Shown: piece by piece, positions 63,720 to 64,000 of the stretch
Numbering within the stretch: position 1 is the first letter of the stretch
Layout of the letters: each line of letters begins with the position of its first letter
From: Blattamonas nauphoetae
Taxonomy: Eukaryota > Preaxostyla > Oxymonadida
Assembly: GCA_033064195.1 (NCBI GenBank)
Contig: JARBJD010000046.1
Location: 282,184-346,183 of the forward strand
Length of the DNA: 64,000 nt
Reading direction: 5' to 3'
Notes under the pieces: model-generated
What the model was told of the DNA's origin: nothing
Database searches by the model: none
What the model saw: the letters and a program-made list of their open reading frames with translations, nothing else
Made by a program: the position numbers and the translations under genes

Positions 63720-64000
63720 TGATAGAAACGAAGCGAGGGACTTCAGGCAGAGCGGCTGAGGCTGCGAGTGGTGGATGGGAGTGATGGGGAAGAAGGGCTG
63801 AGCAGCGACGGGATCTTCAATTTGGACAGCTCGTTCAGTTCGCGCTCTCAACTTCATTCCCACAAACCGTTCACCACCTCCCCAACACCACAATCCAATC
63901 CACACTTTCCACCACTTAAGTCCTGTGCCGTTGGATGTGATTAATCTACGAAGTGGTCCAGTCCAACAACGAGAGAATCGCAAAGTCGCACGCCTCTCTC
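63720..64000. other. Right edge, no supported gene
   Basis: A plus-strand frame with DGIFNLDSSFSSRSQLHS and a Pro-rich run could continue the preceding gene after a shift. The window ends before this can be judged. Confidence 0.25.

Overview
This is nuclear DNA from a flagellated protist. Most genes are broken by very short GT-AG introns (mostly 28-70 nt). They are tightly packed on both strands, and all three standard stops are used. Recognisable genes include an intraflagellar-transport protein (IFT38/CLUAP1), a meiotic HORMA protein (Hop1/HORMAD-like), the B subunit of DNA polymerase alpha, casein kinase 1, a TDRD3-like OB-fold protein, a cyclin Y-like protein and the end of an ERGIC/Erv46-type cargo receptor. 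Alongside them are large membrane and secreted proteins with a cysteine signature and a 1,889-residue membrane sensor ending in a bacteriohemerythrin domain. This mix, with short introns and hemerythrin, fits an anaerobic or microaerophilic excavate. Oxymonads such as Blattamonas or Monocercomonoides are my best guess, from gene content only.

Layout. Positions 1-37,000 are a dense gene block with a tRNA-Ala(AGC) at its right end. In order: ERGIC tail (+), cyclin Y-like (+), PPP phosphatase (-), secreted beta-helix-like protein (-), HORMA protein (+), coiled-coil protein (+), hemerythrin sensor (+), golgin-like coiled coil (+), a tail-anchored calponin-homology protein (-), giant beta-helix membrane protein (+), IFT38 (+), CK1 with a long tail (-), TDRD3-like (-), an unknown gene (+) and POLA2 (+). 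I rebuilt many exon joins by hand. Summed exons are a multiple of three in HORMAD, IFT38, CK1, TDRD3-like, the CH protein, the hemerythrin sensor and the golgin-like gene, which supports those models.

Positions 37,352-45,240 are bounded by a perfect 36-bp terminal inverted repeat with TA ends, so this looks like a 7.9-kb DNA transposon or a pair of related elements. It holds a 28-bp minisatellite, host-like multi-exon gene pieces and a 295-bp inverted repeat. To its right lies a frameshifted copy of the cysteine-signature membrane family.

Positions 48,500-64,000 are gene-poor and decaying. They contain two degenerate DDE transposases of different types and a third transposase-like fossil, a 100-bp-arm inverted repeat, a 381-bp MITE-like element and three minisatellites (30, about 27-30 and 32 bp units). 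There is also a short sequence that can fold as an H-type pseudoknot, plus broken remains of a protein kinase joined to helical repeats. Very long open frames in the minisatellites are artefacts of the repeat unit.

The genes do not form a pathway. Together they show an organism that keeps flagellar transport and meiotic machinery and has enlarged surface and sensor families.
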